A stretch of 64,000 nt of DNA from positions 1,860,001 through 1,924,000 of the forward strand of contig OY760067.1 of assembly GCA_963662985.1 (NCBI GenBank). The letters run 5' to 3'. The notes below the pieces were generated by a model. The model ran no database searches. It was not told where the DNA came from and saw only the letters and a program-made list of their open reading frames with translations. Both the position numbers and the translations under genes were made by a program. Origin of the DNA: G963662985 sp963662985. GTDB lineage: Bacteria; Chloroflexota; Anaerolineae; Anaerolineales; UBA11579. This document shows, piece after piece, positions 51,401 through 59,215 of the stretch; positions within the stretch are counted from its first letter, which is position 1, and each line of letters begins with the position of its first letter.

Positions 51401-51663
51401 TGGCGGAGCGTTTGGCGAATCGTTTGATTGAGTTAGAACGGTTTGATGAGGCGTTGTTCTATACGATGCGCATTTTGTCTGAGGATAATTTGTGGGAGCC
51501 GGCTTATTGTTTGCAGATGCAGATCTATGCTTCGATGGGAAAGAGCTCGATGGTGCATTCGATCTATCGACAATGTTTGCAAGTTTTTGATGAGCAGTTG
51601 GGAATGCCTCCTTCGGTGAAGGTGGAGAAGCTTTATCAAAAATTAATCAAAGAGATCAATTAA
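48451..51663 (+). CDS. Large MalT/SARP-like transcriptional regulator (STAND-TPR-wHTH-BTAD)
   Basis: A 1070-residue signal-responsive regulator. Residues 1-~330 form a STAND-type ATPase like MalT (P-loop GTGYGKST, 45-52; ESVLVLDDFHKV; LHLIISTRRAVEFP; KEKTEGWVIGLQM). Residues ~340-800 are TPR-like helical repeats (LGEINRYASHFELALEYYHTAGRLYD and others). Residues ~830-925 resemble an OmpR/SARP winged helix (VNTFGSFRVWRGQELVQPSEWKREKAKQLLQLLV, LDKDQIITTLWLD), followed by a BTAD helical domain to the end. The DNA-binding part is at the C-terminus, the reverse of classical SARPs. It sits between two acyl-CoA operons and is the best candidate to control both. Confidence 0.88.
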   Translation: MSIRDLVIYSQLNPPAKRQFVLQRPRITNALQKSVRYPVTVIQAGTGYGKSTELLTFIGLVKKPVYWYSISGNDRDPTLFLANLFSAFNQNGSNYGESALRVLENSESHTEKEAMISLINTLTQSLKQESVLVLDDFHKVLGVDEIMNLVDWMIEHLPYRLHLIISTRRAVEFPSLNKWRVKGRINEITHEDMGFREDEIASLFKQQYDVSLTDEEVAALKEKTEGWVIGLQMVWQSFQNSKEKSIIEIIDDDTESRKTLFRYLADEVLKNQSEKIRNFLVRTSVLEQLDVRVCDFLLNSDDSEDMLVWLNENGLFVEELRAGIYRYHSMFLDFLRNRLNQDSGLAMALHNKAASYFSAAEIWERAIYHMLSAGNDEEVLLVLNKVGDKMIANGRHESVDYWLHEISPTVLKESAYGNYLLGEINRYASHFELALEYYHTAGRLYDLKNDERGQGLALQGQAQVYLDTLRPLKAVALLQKAILKFDPVEDVDIVADLLTSTAENSLNLGDSKRAELYLAEARRVSADVVSDSDYILARIFVRTGQLEAGIRLLETHEALRENNEVSRPQRFHREGSLLLSLFYSLMGNQEKARYYALLGAQLGESMNSTFVQSVAAMRLGHPLQMANPMPWSSRGFEKAIQKYRFSMEKVEVTRINAEPLWGMCRAYGYSGNITEAEKYGQQALQVASSAGDQWIGVLIQISLGAGYVLANHYEDASKTLVNAELIATRVGDSFARCAALMWLAINAFQQGHENTVLSYLSQLLPIVKENHYEFLLLKETLLGLHDRAAMIPLLILAQENGIEVDFVQMMMRQTNLGLVDYHPGYSLWVNTFGSFRVWRGQELVQPSEWKREKAKQLLQLLVSNQGKWLDKDQIITTLWLDTPVDTASKNLKVVYNALNHVLETDRPKGKQPFFIERRHNMYGLNPNARILTDTTFFEKLSHSNDLDEMIQAVELYEGAYFEGSSVQEFLVAEEQYYQQQFMLVAERLANRLIELERFDEALFYTMRILSEDNLWEPAYCLQMQIYASMGKSSMVHSIYRQCLQVFDEQLGMPPSVKVEKLYQKLIKEIN

Positions 51664-51819
51664 ATTCTTTTTTGAAATTCATTGGATATTAATTTTTATA
51701 TGTTACCCGTTTGTAACCATTTTGTTATTTGATTATGTTATTTTATGTTACATTCAATTGCCAAATTGGTTTGTTTGACGCGATTGGATAAGAACATTTT
51801 TCAATAAGGAGTTTTTAGG

Positions 51820-52584
51820 ATGAAACTAAAAGATAAAGTTTGTTTGGTGACTGGTGGTGCAGCTGGGATTGGTAAGGCTACAGCCGTGAAGTTTGCACAA
51901 GAAGGTGCAAAAGTTATTATTTGTGATATGAACGAAGAAATCGGTCAAGCAACCGCTAAGGAATTGGGCAACGGCGCTGAATTCTATAAAGTGAATGTAG
52001 CTAATCGTGAAGACGTTCAAAATTGGGTCGACGGTGTGGTTGCAAAACACGGTAGCGTTGACGTTTTGGTGAACAATGCTGGGATCACCCGCGACGGTTT
52101 GTTCGTGAAGGTGAAAGAAGGCGAATTGGTTAGCCAAATGAGCGAAGCAGACTTTGATTTAGTTATCGCTGTGAACTTGAAGGGTGTCTTCAATTGTACA
52201 CAAGCAGTTGCTCCTTATATGATTAAACAAGGTGGCGGCGTTGTTTTGAACGCTTCTTCTGTGGTGGGTCTCTATGGCAACTTTGGTCAAACCAACTATG
52301 CGGCAACAAAATTTGGCGTTATTGGGATGACAAAGACATGGTCACGCGAACTTGGTAAGTTTGGTGTGCGCGTGAACGCAGTTTGCCCAGGGTTCATTGC
52401 AACTGAAATGGTTATGAAGATGCCAGAAAAAGTTTTGGACGGCATGAGACAACAAACTCCTTTGCGCCGCTTGGGTACCCCCGAAGATGTGGCAAATTTA
52501 TATGCTTTCTTGGCAAGTGACGACGCTTCCTACATCCATGGTGCTGCATTGAGCATTGATGGTGGGATTGTTTTAGGTTCATAA
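51820..52584 (+). CDS. SDR-family 3-oxoacyl-ACP/acetoacetyl-CoA reductase
   Basis: A 254-residue classical short-chain dehydrogenase. The cofactor loop is VTGGAAGIGKA, NNAG is in VLVNNAGITRDG, and the catalytic Ser-Tyr-Lys are in LNASSVVGLYGNFGQTNYAATKFG. The C-terminal SIDGGI motif is typical of FabG/PhaB. In this context it probably interconverts (R)-3-hydroxyacyl-CoA and 3-oxoacyl-CoA, matching the MaoC hydratase stereochemistry, rather than serving fatty acid synthesis, since no acyl-carrier protein or fabD/fabF gene is nearby. Starts the plus-strand operon; AAGGAG precedes the ATG. Confidence 0.92.
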   Translation: MKLKDKVCLVTGGAAGIGKATAVKFAQEGAKVIICDMNEEIGQATAKELGNGAEFYKVNVANREDVQNWVDGVVAKHGSVDVLVNNAGITRDGLFVKVKEGELVSQMSEADFDLVIAVNLKGVFNCTQAVAPYMIKQGGGVVLNASSVVGLYGNFGQTNYAATKFGVIGMTKTWSRELGKFGVRVNAVCPGFIATEMVMKMPEKVLDGMRQQTPLRRLGTPEDVANLYAFLASDDASYIHGAALSIDGGIVLGS

Positions 52585-52616
52585 TTTTTATTGATTCTTT
52601 TGTTATTGAAAGGTTG

Positions 52617-53624
52617 ATGATGACAAGATACGCAACAATTATTGGTACTGGAAGTTATATTCCTGAAACAATTGAAACCAATGAAGAATTTACCAAAAAG
52701 ATGGTTGCTGTGAATCCCGGTTTGGCAGAAGTGCCTGCTAAGTTTGAGGGTTCTACAGGGATTTTGCAACGTCGATTTGCACCAGAAGGTTGGGCTCCAT
52801 CTGATATGGCAGCAGAAGCAGCAAAGGCTGCAATTGCAGATGCTGGTTTGACGCCTGAAGATATTGATTTGGTTTTGGTTGGGACAGATAGCCCTGATTA
52901 TTTGACACCGGCAACTTCAGTGGTTGTGCAACATAAGATTGGTGCAGTGAATGCAGGTACATGGGACATTGGTTGTGCATGTGCTTCTTTCCCGACTGGT
53001 TTGGCACAAGCTGCTGGGATGATCGCTGTGAATCCAAATTTGAAGTATATTGTGGTGATCGGTACGTATATGATGAGCAAGTTGGCTGACCCGACTGATG
53101 TGACCCGTTTCTATTATTCTGATGGCGCGGGTGCGGCAGTGGTTGGTGTTTCTGATAAGCCAGGCTTTGTTTCTTCCTCTGTGAAGGCTGATGGTCAATA
53201 TTACAAGAGCTGGGGTATTTATGCTGGGGCTGCTGCAGAACCTGCAACAGCTGAGAATGTGGCTGAAGGTAAAACAAATGTGCGTTTTATTTCTCCATTC
53301 CCCGCTTCTGTAAATGAAGAAGGTTGGCCCGCACGTGTGCGTGAGACCGCTGCAAATGGCAATTTTGCTGTGGAAGATATTGATTTTGTAATCTTTACAC
53401 AAGTTCGCCATAAAACGATCAATAATGTGATGGACAATTTGGGTTTGCCACAAGAGAAGGCTCATTTTGTTGCTGATAAGTTTGGTTATACTGGTTCTGC
53501 TTGTTTGCCAATGTGTTTTGATGACGCCCGTAAATTAGGAAAGATTAAGTCTGGCGATTTGGTGGTGTTTGTTGGGTCTGGGGTTGGATATAATCAAGCA
53601 GCTGTTGCGTTTGTGATGCCTTAA
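52617..53624 (+). CDS. KAS III-like ketoacyl synthase with altered active site
   Basis: A 335-residue thiolase-fold enzyme of the FabH group, starting at one of two adjacent ATGs after GAAAGG. The nucleophilic Cys is likely C122 in DIGCACASFPTGL. The usual His (HQAN) and Asn (GNTSAA) positions read FTQVRHKTI and FGYTGSACLPM, so the standard Cys-His-Asn triad is not intact: a His is nearby but shifted, and the Asn is absent. That argues against ordinary fatty acid initiation and for another Claisen-type or acyl-transfer reaction on CoA substrates. It lies between the SDR and CoA-transferase genes. Confidence 0.85.
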   Translation: MMTRYATIIGTGSYIPETIETNEEFTKKMVAVNPGLAEVPAKFEGSTGILQRRFAPEGWAPSDMAAEAAKAAIADAGLTPEDIDLVLVGTDSPDYLTPATSVVVQHKIGAVNAGTWDIGCACASFPTGLAQAAGMIAVNPNLKYIVVIGTYMMSKLADPTDVTRFYYSDGAGAAVVGVSDKPGFVSSSVKADGQYYKSWGIYAGAAAEPATAENVAEGKTNVRFISPFPASVNEEGWPARVRETAANGNFAVEDIDFVIFTQVRHKTINNVMDNLGLPQEKAHFVADKFGYTGSACLPMCFDDARKLGKIKSGDLVVFVGSGVGYNQAAVAFVMP

Positions 53625-53645
53625 TTGAGAACAGGAAGGTAATTT

Positions 53646-54953
53646 ATGAGTGTTGCTACTAAGAAAACAATTTCCATGGCCGAAGCAGTGGCAATGGTGA
53701 AATCGAATCAAGTAATTGGGATGGCAATTGCGGCAGGTGAACCTTCTGGTTTGTTGACCGAGTTGGCTACTCAAAAGGATCGTGTGGAAAATGTGAAAAT
53801 GTTGACATGTTTGCCAATGCGTTCTTATGACATTTTTGCAAAGGAAGAAATGGTTGGTCATTTCTTCAATGATAACTGGTTTTATTCTCCTGTGGATCGT
53901 AAGGTTCATCCATGGGGCGCTGTATCCTATGTTCCTAACAATTTGCACCGTGCTGCTGAAGACAAATTGGTTGCCTTGAAGGGCAAACTTAATGTGTTCT
54001 GGGGTACGGCAACTCCCCCTGATAAAGATGGCAAGATGTCTATGTCTTTGGGGTTGGTGGTTGAAAAGGAATTGATGAAGGCTGCCGATTTGGTGATTTT
54101 TGAGGTAAATGAGAATTTGCCTTATACCTATGGTGAAACAGAAATTTCTATTGATGAGGTTGATTATATTGTTGAAAATCATCAACCTTTGGTGCAAAGC
54201 CCTCCAATTGAACCGACTGAGATTGAAAAGGCAATTGGTGGTTTCATTGCTCCGTTTGTGGAAGATGAAGCAACACTTCAATTGGGTATTGGTGGGATTC
54301 CGAATGCGATCGCTGCTTATTTGAAGGATCGTAAAAATTTGGGTGTGCACACTGAGCTTTTGGTGGACGGTATGGTCGACCTTTATAATGAAGGTGTGGT
54401 GACAAACGCGAAGAAGACTTTGCATCCGGGTAAGTTTGTGGCTACTTTTGCGATTGGTACACAAAAGTTGTATGATTTCATGGATCATAATGAAGATGTG
54501 ATGATCAAACGCGGTCGTTATGTGAATGATCCTTATGTGATCGCTCAAAACAAGAAAATGATCAGTGTGAACTCTGCTATTCAAGTGGATATTTTGGGAC
54601 AGGTTTGTTCTCAAAGCTTGGGAACTCGACATTTTAGTGGTGCTGGCGGTCAGTTGGACACCCATCGTGGTGCTCAAATGTCTCCAGGTGGGAAGGGTAT
54701 TATTACACTTCGCTCTACTGCTAAACGTGGCACAGTTTCTACGATTGTTCCTACTTTGACCCCAGGGTCTGAGGTGACGGTGCCAAGCCATGATGTGGAT
54801 ACGATCATTACTGAATACGGTGTGGCAGAACTACGTGGTCGTTCTGTGAAAGATCGTATGAAGGCTTTGATTGAAATCGCACACCCTGATTTCCGAGAGT
54901 GGATCGAAGAAGAAGCACATCGATTGGGTATTGTTCCGAAAGCCAATTTTTAA
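53646..54953 (+). CDS. Acetyl-CoA hydrolase/transferase family CoA-transferase
   Basis: A 435-residue CoA-transferase of the 4-hydroxybutyrate/butyrate:acetate type (Cat1/Cat2/AbfT family). Family motifs are LQLGIGGIPNAIAAYL, the catalytic Glu in GVHTELLVDGMVDLY, and VDILGQVCSQSLGTRHFSGAGGQLD. It moves CoA between short-chain acids, activating or releasing a carboxylate without ATP. No acyl-CoA ligase gene is present in this locus, so this enzyme probably provides entry or exit for the acyl chain. It lies 21 bases downstream of the KAS III-like gene. Confidence 0.9.
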   Translation: MSVATKKTISMAEAVAMVKSNQVIGMAIAAGEPSGLLTELATQKDRVENVKMLTCLPMRSYDIFAKEEMVGHFFNDNWFYSPVDRKVHPWGAVSYVPNNLHRAAEDKLVALKGKLNVFWGTATPPDKDGKMSMSLGLVVEKELMKAADLVIFEVNENLPYTYGETEISIDEVDYIVENHQPLVQSPPIEPTEIEKAIGGFIAPFVEDEATLQLGIGGIPNAIAAYLKDRKNLGVHTELLVDGMVDLYNEGVVTNAKKTLHPGKFVATFAIGTQKLYDFMDHNEDVMIKRGRYVNDPYVIAQNKKMISVNSAIQVDILGQVCSQSLGTRHFSGAGGQLDTHRGAQMSPGGKGIITLRSTAKRGTVSTIVPTLTPGSEVTVPSHDVDTIITEYGVAELRGRSVKDRMKALIEIAHPDFREWIEEEAHRLGIVPKANF

Positions 54954-54977
54954 TCTTTATTGAAGAAAGATAAAAAC

Positions 54978-55289
54978 ATGGATGAAATTCTAGGTAAATG
55001 GGTGCAGGTTGAAGGCCAACCATTTGCAGGATTGTACTTTGAGTTTTTTGAGGATGGCACTTTTAAAGGTGTGTATAATGCGATGAGCATTGTTTCTTCA
55101 GGAACTTATGAAATCCAAGGGAATGAGATTACCATTAATCAGGAAAAACATACTTTTGGTATGATTGGAAAATTTGACGGTATTTTTGAGATAACTGATG
55201 GGAAGATGAATTTGGCTCTGACAGAAGCTCCTAACGGGCCAAGACCAAAGGATTTTTCTTTTGCAAGAGAATATAAAAAGGAAAACTAA
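54978..55289 (+). CDS. Small protein of unknown function in the thiolase operon
   Basis: A 103-residue protein (an in-frame TTG at 54960 would add six residues). It looks like a small beta-barrel: GKWVQVEGQPFAGLYFEFFEDGTFKGVYNAM, GTYEIQGNEITIN, GIFEITDGKMNLALTEA. The alternating hydrophobic pattern and G-x-W start recall lipocalin-like or META-type stress domains, but I do not recognise a family. It sits between the CoA-transferase and the thiolase with no room for a promoter, so it should be co-expressed. Function unknown. Confidence 0.72.
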   Translation: MDEILGKWVQVEGQPFAGLYFEFFEDGTFKGVYNAMSIVSSGTYEIQGNEITINQEKHTFGMIGKFDGIFEITDGKMNLALTEAPNGPRPKDFSFAREYKKEN

Positions 55290-55293
55290 ACAT

Positions 55294-56556
55294 ATGACAA
55301 AGAAATTAGCACGTGGCGTGGCTGTGGTTGGCGCAGGCGTCAGCAAGTTTGGTGCCTTTCCAAATAAAACTTCTCGCGATTTGTTCGTAGAGGCTTTTGA
55401 GGATATGCAAGCATCCATTAAGAAGGATTTTGATCCTAAGGAAGTTGAAGCACTTTATTTGGGAAATTTTTCTAGTGATCAATTTGAAAAGCAAGCTCAC
55501 ATGGCTCCTATTTTTGCGAGCTGGGTTGGCTTGGATCCGATTGCTGCTTTGCGCGTGGAAGATGCATGCGCGAGTGGTGGGGTTGCAATTCGCGAAGCTG
55601 CGATGGCAATTGCTTCTGGACTTTATGATATTGTGTTGGTGGCTGGCGCTGAAAAGATGACAGACTTGCCAATCAATGAAGGTACAGATGCTTTGGGTAC
55701 GGCTGCTGACAGTTTGTTTGAAGTTTCAGCTGGTTTTACTTTCCCCGGTTTTTATGCTTCTATGGCAACTGCTTATATGGCTAAGTTTGGGGCAACACGT
55801 GAAGCTTTTTCTGCTGTGGCAATTAAGAATCATAATAATGGTGCTTTGAATGAAAAGGCACAATTTGAGGCAACAATTGCTGATATTATGAAGGCTAAGA
55901 AGGCCAGCGCTGTGAAGAAGGGCCGCCCTGAACCTACTTGGGAAACTGAAATGGATTTCATGATGGATCCTAAGGGTAATATGATGATTGCTTATCCGAT
56001 GAGTTTGTTTGATTGTTCTCCGATGACGGATGGCAGCTCTGTAGTTTTGATGGTTGCTGAAGAATTGGCTGATAAGTTCACAGATACTCCTCTTTATTTG
56101 ATCGGTACAGGTCAAGCAAGTCAAGGTCCATTGACTGATCGTGCAACTCTTTATAATGTTCCTTCTGCCGAATATGCAGCTAAACAAGCATATGAAATGG
56201 CTGGTTTGACACCTGAAGATATTCAAGTGGCTGAAGTTCACGATTGTTTCACGATTGCTGAAATTATGGCAACTGAAGATTTGGGTTTCTTCCCCCGCGG
56301 TGAAGGTTGGAAAGCTGCGATGGCAGGCAAGACTGCTCGCGATGGCGAAAAACCGATTAACACTTCTGGTGGTTTGAAGGCGAAGGGGCATCCTGTTGGT
56401 GCTTCTGGTGTGGCACAAGTTGTGGAAATTTGGAAACAATTGAATGGTTTGGCTGGCGCACGTCAGGTGGCTGGTGATCTTAAGATCGGTTTGACCCATA
56501 ATGTGGGTGGTTCTGGTCAGACTTGTGTTGTGAATATTTTTGAGAGTAGGAGCTAG
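55294..56556 (+). CDS. SCP2-type thiolase / acetyl-CoA acetyltransferase
   Basis: A 420-residue thiolase. The ATG at 55294 is chosen because it lies 4 bases after the preceding stop and is followed by well-conserved sequence. The nucleophile is C92 (EDACASGG), the HDCF motif is at 316-319 with C318 as catalytic acid/base, and H366 is in KAKGHPVGASG; HNVGGSGQ follows. HDCF marks the SCP2/archaeal class, not the classical C-x-G class. It would cleave 3-oxoacyl-CoA or make acetoacetyl-CoA. The DUF35 partner gene 4 bases downstream matches the archaeal thiolase-DUF35 complex arrangement. Confidence 0.92.
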   Translation: MTKKLARGVAVVGAGVSKFGAFPNKTSRDLFVEAFEDMQASIKKDFDPKEVEALYLGNFSSDQFEKQAHMAPIFASWVGLDPIAALRVEDACASGGVAIREAAMAIASGLYDIVLVAGAEKMTDLPINEGTDALGTAADSLFEVSAGFTFPGFYASMATAYMAKFGATREAFSAVAIKNHNNGALNEKAQFEATIADIMKAKKASAVKKGRPEPTWETEMDFMMDPKGNMMIAYPMSLFDCSPMTDGSSVVLMVAEELADKFTDTPLYLIGTGQASQGPLTDRATLYNVPSAEYAAKQAYEMAGLTPEDIQVAEVHDCFTIAEIMATEDLGFFPRGEGWKAAMAGKTARDGEKPINTSGGLKAKGHPVGASGVAQVVEIWKQLNGLAGARQVAGDLKIGLTHNVGGSGQTCVVNIFESRS

Positions 56557-56560
56557 GAAG

Positions 56561-56977
56561 ATGGCTGAATACGGTCTTGAGAGTTTGGAATTTTTCCGAG
56601 CATTAGCTGATGACAAGTTGATTGGTGCTCGTTGTGAAGATTGTGGTACTTTGAGCGTGCCACAACGTGGAATTTGCCCAAAATGCTTTAGCACTTCTAT
56701 GAAGGTGGAAGAGGTTAAAGGTAAGGGTAAGTTGGCTGCTTTTACTGTGATTTATGTTCCTCCGACTGTGATGAAGAATTATGGTTTTGATGGTAAGAAC
56801 CCTTATGCTTCTGCCGTGATTGAACTTGATGAAGGTGGTAAGGTTTGTGGTCAATTGGTTGGTTTTGATCTTTCTAAACCCGAAGATATTAAAGTTGGAA
56901 CACCACTTGTGATGGAAAAAATCGTGCGTGGTGAAGGCGAAGAAGAAAAGGTTTTCCTCGGTTTTCGCGCTGCTTAG
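56561..56977 (+). CDS. DUF35 zinc-ribbon/OB-fold protein, thiolase partner
   Basis: A 138-residue protein starting at the ATG behind GGAAG. A rubredoxin-like zinc ribbon has C25, C28, C39 and C42 (RCEDCGTLSVPQRGICPKC), followed by an OB-fold that should bind the CoA nucleotide part. In archaea such a protein bridges thiolase to HMG-CoA synthase and channels acetoacetyl-CoA. Here it is encoded directly after the thiolase, and a KAS III-like enzyme is in the same operon, so a three-protein complex is possible. That complex is inferred. Confidence 0.92.
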   Translation: MAEYGLESLEFFRALADDKLIGARCEDCGTLSVPQRGICPKCFSTSMKVEEVKGKGKLAAFTVIYVPPTVMKNYGFDGKNPYASAVIELDEGGKVCGQLVGFDLSKPEDIKVGTPLVMEKIVRGEGEEEKVFLGFRAA

Positions 56978-56993
56978 TTGAAAGGTTGAGCTG

Positions 56994-57788
56994 ATGCCAA
57001 AAGCACAAGTTAACGGTACTGAGTTATATTATGAAGTTCATGGCCCTGAAGACGGTGATGTGATTATTTTGTCTAATGGTGTGATGATGTCTACTGCATC
57101 TTGGTTTGTGCAACGTGATGTGATTTCTAAATATTATCGCTTGGTGCTTTATGATTGCCGCGGGATGTGGAAGTCTGAACATCCTGAAGGGCCTTATTCT
57201 ATGGAGATGCATGCAGATGATTTGCTTGGTTTGATGGATCATTTGGAGATCGAGAAGGCGCATATTGCTGGGATCTCTTATGGTTCTGAGGTGAGCATGA
57301 CTTTTGCGGCGAAATATCCTGAACGTACGAAGACTTTGATTGTGATTGATGGGGTTCCTTATGTGGATCCGTTTTTGAAGACACAAACTTTGCCTTGGTT
57401 GCGTGCGGCAGAGATGAATGATCATCAGTTGTTGTTGGATACTTCTGTCTTTTTGAATTTTTCTAAGGAAGTTTTGTTGGAAAATTATGCATTGTTTACG
57501 GATGCGGGACGGATTAAAAGTCTTGATTTAAAATCTTTTGCGGAATTGATGAAAGCATTTTATAATTTCGACATAAGAGACCAATTAAAGACGATTAAAG
57601 CGCCAAGTTTAGTGGTTGTTGGTGAATTTGACTTGATTAAGACGCCAGAACATGCTAAGTATATATATGGCGAGTTACCAAACGCTGAATTTTTGGTCAT
57701 TCCTGGTAGTGGTCATGCTTCTTGTGTGGACCGCCCACACGAATTGAACACTGCAATTTTAGGTTTTGTTGGTAAGCATGTATCGTGA
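56994..57788 (+). CDS. Alpha/beta hydrolase
   Basis: A 264-residue soluble hydrolase. The catalytic triad is S95 in GISYGSEV, an Asp in VVGEFDLIKTPEH and His in PGSGHASCVDRP. The oxyanion region is LSNGVMMST. It starts 16 bases after the DUF35 stop, so it is the last gene of the acyl-CoA operon. A thioesterase or short-chain ester hydrolase role would fit, but the substrate is not readable. Confidence 0.9.
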   Translation: MPKAQVNGTELYYEVHGPEDGDVIILSNGVMMSTASWFVQRDVISKYYRLVLYDCRGMWKSEHPEGPYSMEMHADDLLGLMDHLEIEKAHIAGISYGSEVSMTFAAKYPERTKTLIVIDGVPYVDPFLKTQTLPWLRAAEMNDHQLLLDTSVFLNFSKEVLLENYALFTDAGRIKSLDLKSFAELMKAFYNFDIRDQLKTIKAPSLVVVGEFDLIKTPEHAKYIYGELPNAEFLVIPGSGHASCVDRPHELNTAILGFVGKHVS

Positions 57789-57866
57789 GGTTTTCTCACG
57801 AAGGCTAAAATCGATACGTGATATATTAATGTTCAAAACATGTTCGATGAAAGAGATAGCATCGAA
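57783..57866 (+). promoter_or_regulatory. Hairpins between the hydrolase gene and the Liv-type transporter
   Basis: A TCGTGAG/CTCACGA hairpin (57783-57801) overlaps the hydrolase stop codon and has no T run. A second perfect inverted repeat, TTCGATG (57843-57849) and CATCGAA (57860-57866), with a ten-base gap lies 31 bases upstream of the binding-protein start. The latter could be an operator or a leader structure. Confidence 0.5.
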
Positions 57867-57897
57867 TATGTCAAAATAATAAAAGGAGTCTATCTAA

Positions 57898-59187
57898 ATG
57901 AAGAAAACTATCTATATGTTTCTTACAGTTGCCATGATGCTCTCCTTGGTCATTTCTGCAATCCCCGTGAACGCAGAAGGCGAAGGTGAAGTCCTCAAGA
58001 TTGGTCAATTGGGCATGATGTCTGGCGCAATGGCACTCTATGGGCAACAACAACAACGTGGTTTTGAACTCGGTTTGAAATATATGTCCGGCGGCGAAAT
58101 GGATGCCGAAGGTCGTTATATTATCGCTGGCCGACCTGTGGAAGTGATCGTAAAAGACACTGAAGGTGATCCTGAAAAGGGTGTTCAACTTGCTCGTGAA
58201 TTGATTGAAAAAGACGGCGTTGAAATTTTGCAAGGCCCAGTGTCTTCTGCAGTAGCAGGTGCTTTGGCAACCGTTGCATTGGAAAATGAAATTATTTTAA
58301 TGGTTGATCCGGCAGCTTCAGCATTTATTACTGGTTCAAGCTTTAATCCTTATGTTTTCCGCACAAGCCGAACCAATTTTGATGATTCATTAGCAATTGC
58401 AAAATATCTTGTTGAAAATGTTGGTCCCAATGTTGCACATATCTACATTGACAACGCTTTTGGACAAGGTAACCAAGCAGCTATGGAATATGCATTTGGT
58501 CTTTATGGTGGCGCAATTACTAAACCAATTCCTGCTCCCGCTGATACTACTGACTTTACACCATATGTGCAAGCAGCAATGGACTCAGGTGCAGAAATTC
58601 TCTTCTTGACATGGGCAGGCACTGGTTACGTTACCCTTTATCAAACATTGTCTGATATGGGTGCAATGGATGAGATGACAGTTAGTACTGGTTTTGGCGA
58701 TAATGCTTCATTTGCAGCAGTATTTGGTGAAACTGTTGGTGCAACTGGTTTGAATGTTTATCACTACACCGCAGCAGACACAGCAGTAAATGACTGGCTC
58801 GTAGAAGAACATTTGGCAGCTTACAATGAACCCCCTGATCTTTTCACAGCTGGTGGTATGGCTTCTGCAATTGCATTGGCAACCGCACTTGAAATTACTG
58901 GTGGCGATACATCTGGTGATGCTATGATTGCTGCATTGGAAGACTTAAAATTTGAAGGTCCAAAAGGCACATATCATATTCGTCCCGAAGATCACGTATG
59001 TGAACAACCTATGAATGTTCTCAAACTCGTGAATCTTGATCCTGACTTGGATGACGATGGCGTTCCTGAATATCAATTCTTTGAAACTGTGTATGTTTCT
59101 GCTTACGATGAACTTAATATTCCTTGTACATTGACAGGTGAATATGCAGACCGCTGTGGTGATCTTATTACGATTCCTGCAGAATAG
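57898..59187 (+). CDS. Branched-chain amino acid-type ABC transporter binding protein
   Basis: A 429-residue exported type I periplasmic-binding protein of the LivJ/LivK (family 4) group. The signal peptide ends near VNAEG (residue ~24). Family elements are KIGQLGMMSGAMALYGQQQQRGFELGLKYM, DTEGDPEKGVQLARELIEKDGVEILQGPVSS, VAHIYIDNAFGQG and GAEILFLTWAGTGY. Such proteins bind leucine-type amino acids, amides, urea or aromatic acids; here the acyl-CoA genes upstream could point to a carboxylic acid or branched-chain substrate. GGAG precedes the ATG by 10 bases. Confidence 0.92.
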   Translation: MKKTIYMFLTVAMMLSLVISAIPVNAEGEGEVLKIGQLGMMSGAMALYGQQQQRGFELGLKYMSGGEMDAEGRYIIAGRPVEVIVKDTEGDPEKGVQLARELIEKDGVEILQGPVSSAVAGALATVALENEIILMVDPAASAFITGSSFNPYVFRTSRTNFDDSLAIAKYLVENVGPNVAHIYIDNAFGQGNQAAMEYAFGLYGGAITKPIPAPADTTDFTPYVQAAMDSGAEILFLTWAGTGYVTLYQTLSDMGAMDEMTVSTGFGDNASFAAVFGETVGATGLNVYHYTAADTAVNDWLVEEHLAAYNEPPDLFTAGGMASAIALATALEITGGDTSGDAMIAALEDLKFEGPKGTYHIRPEDHVCEQPMNVLKLVNLDPDLDDDGVPEYQFFETVYVSAYDELNIPCTLTGEYADRCGDLITIPAE

Positions 59188-59215
59188 TCTACAAAAAGAA
59201 TAGATGATATCTATA

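Noticed and set aside
53535..54791. Antisense frame of 418 codons opposite the CoA-transferase gene
   Set aside because: It is low-complexity, overlaps two well-supported genes and has no ribosome site.
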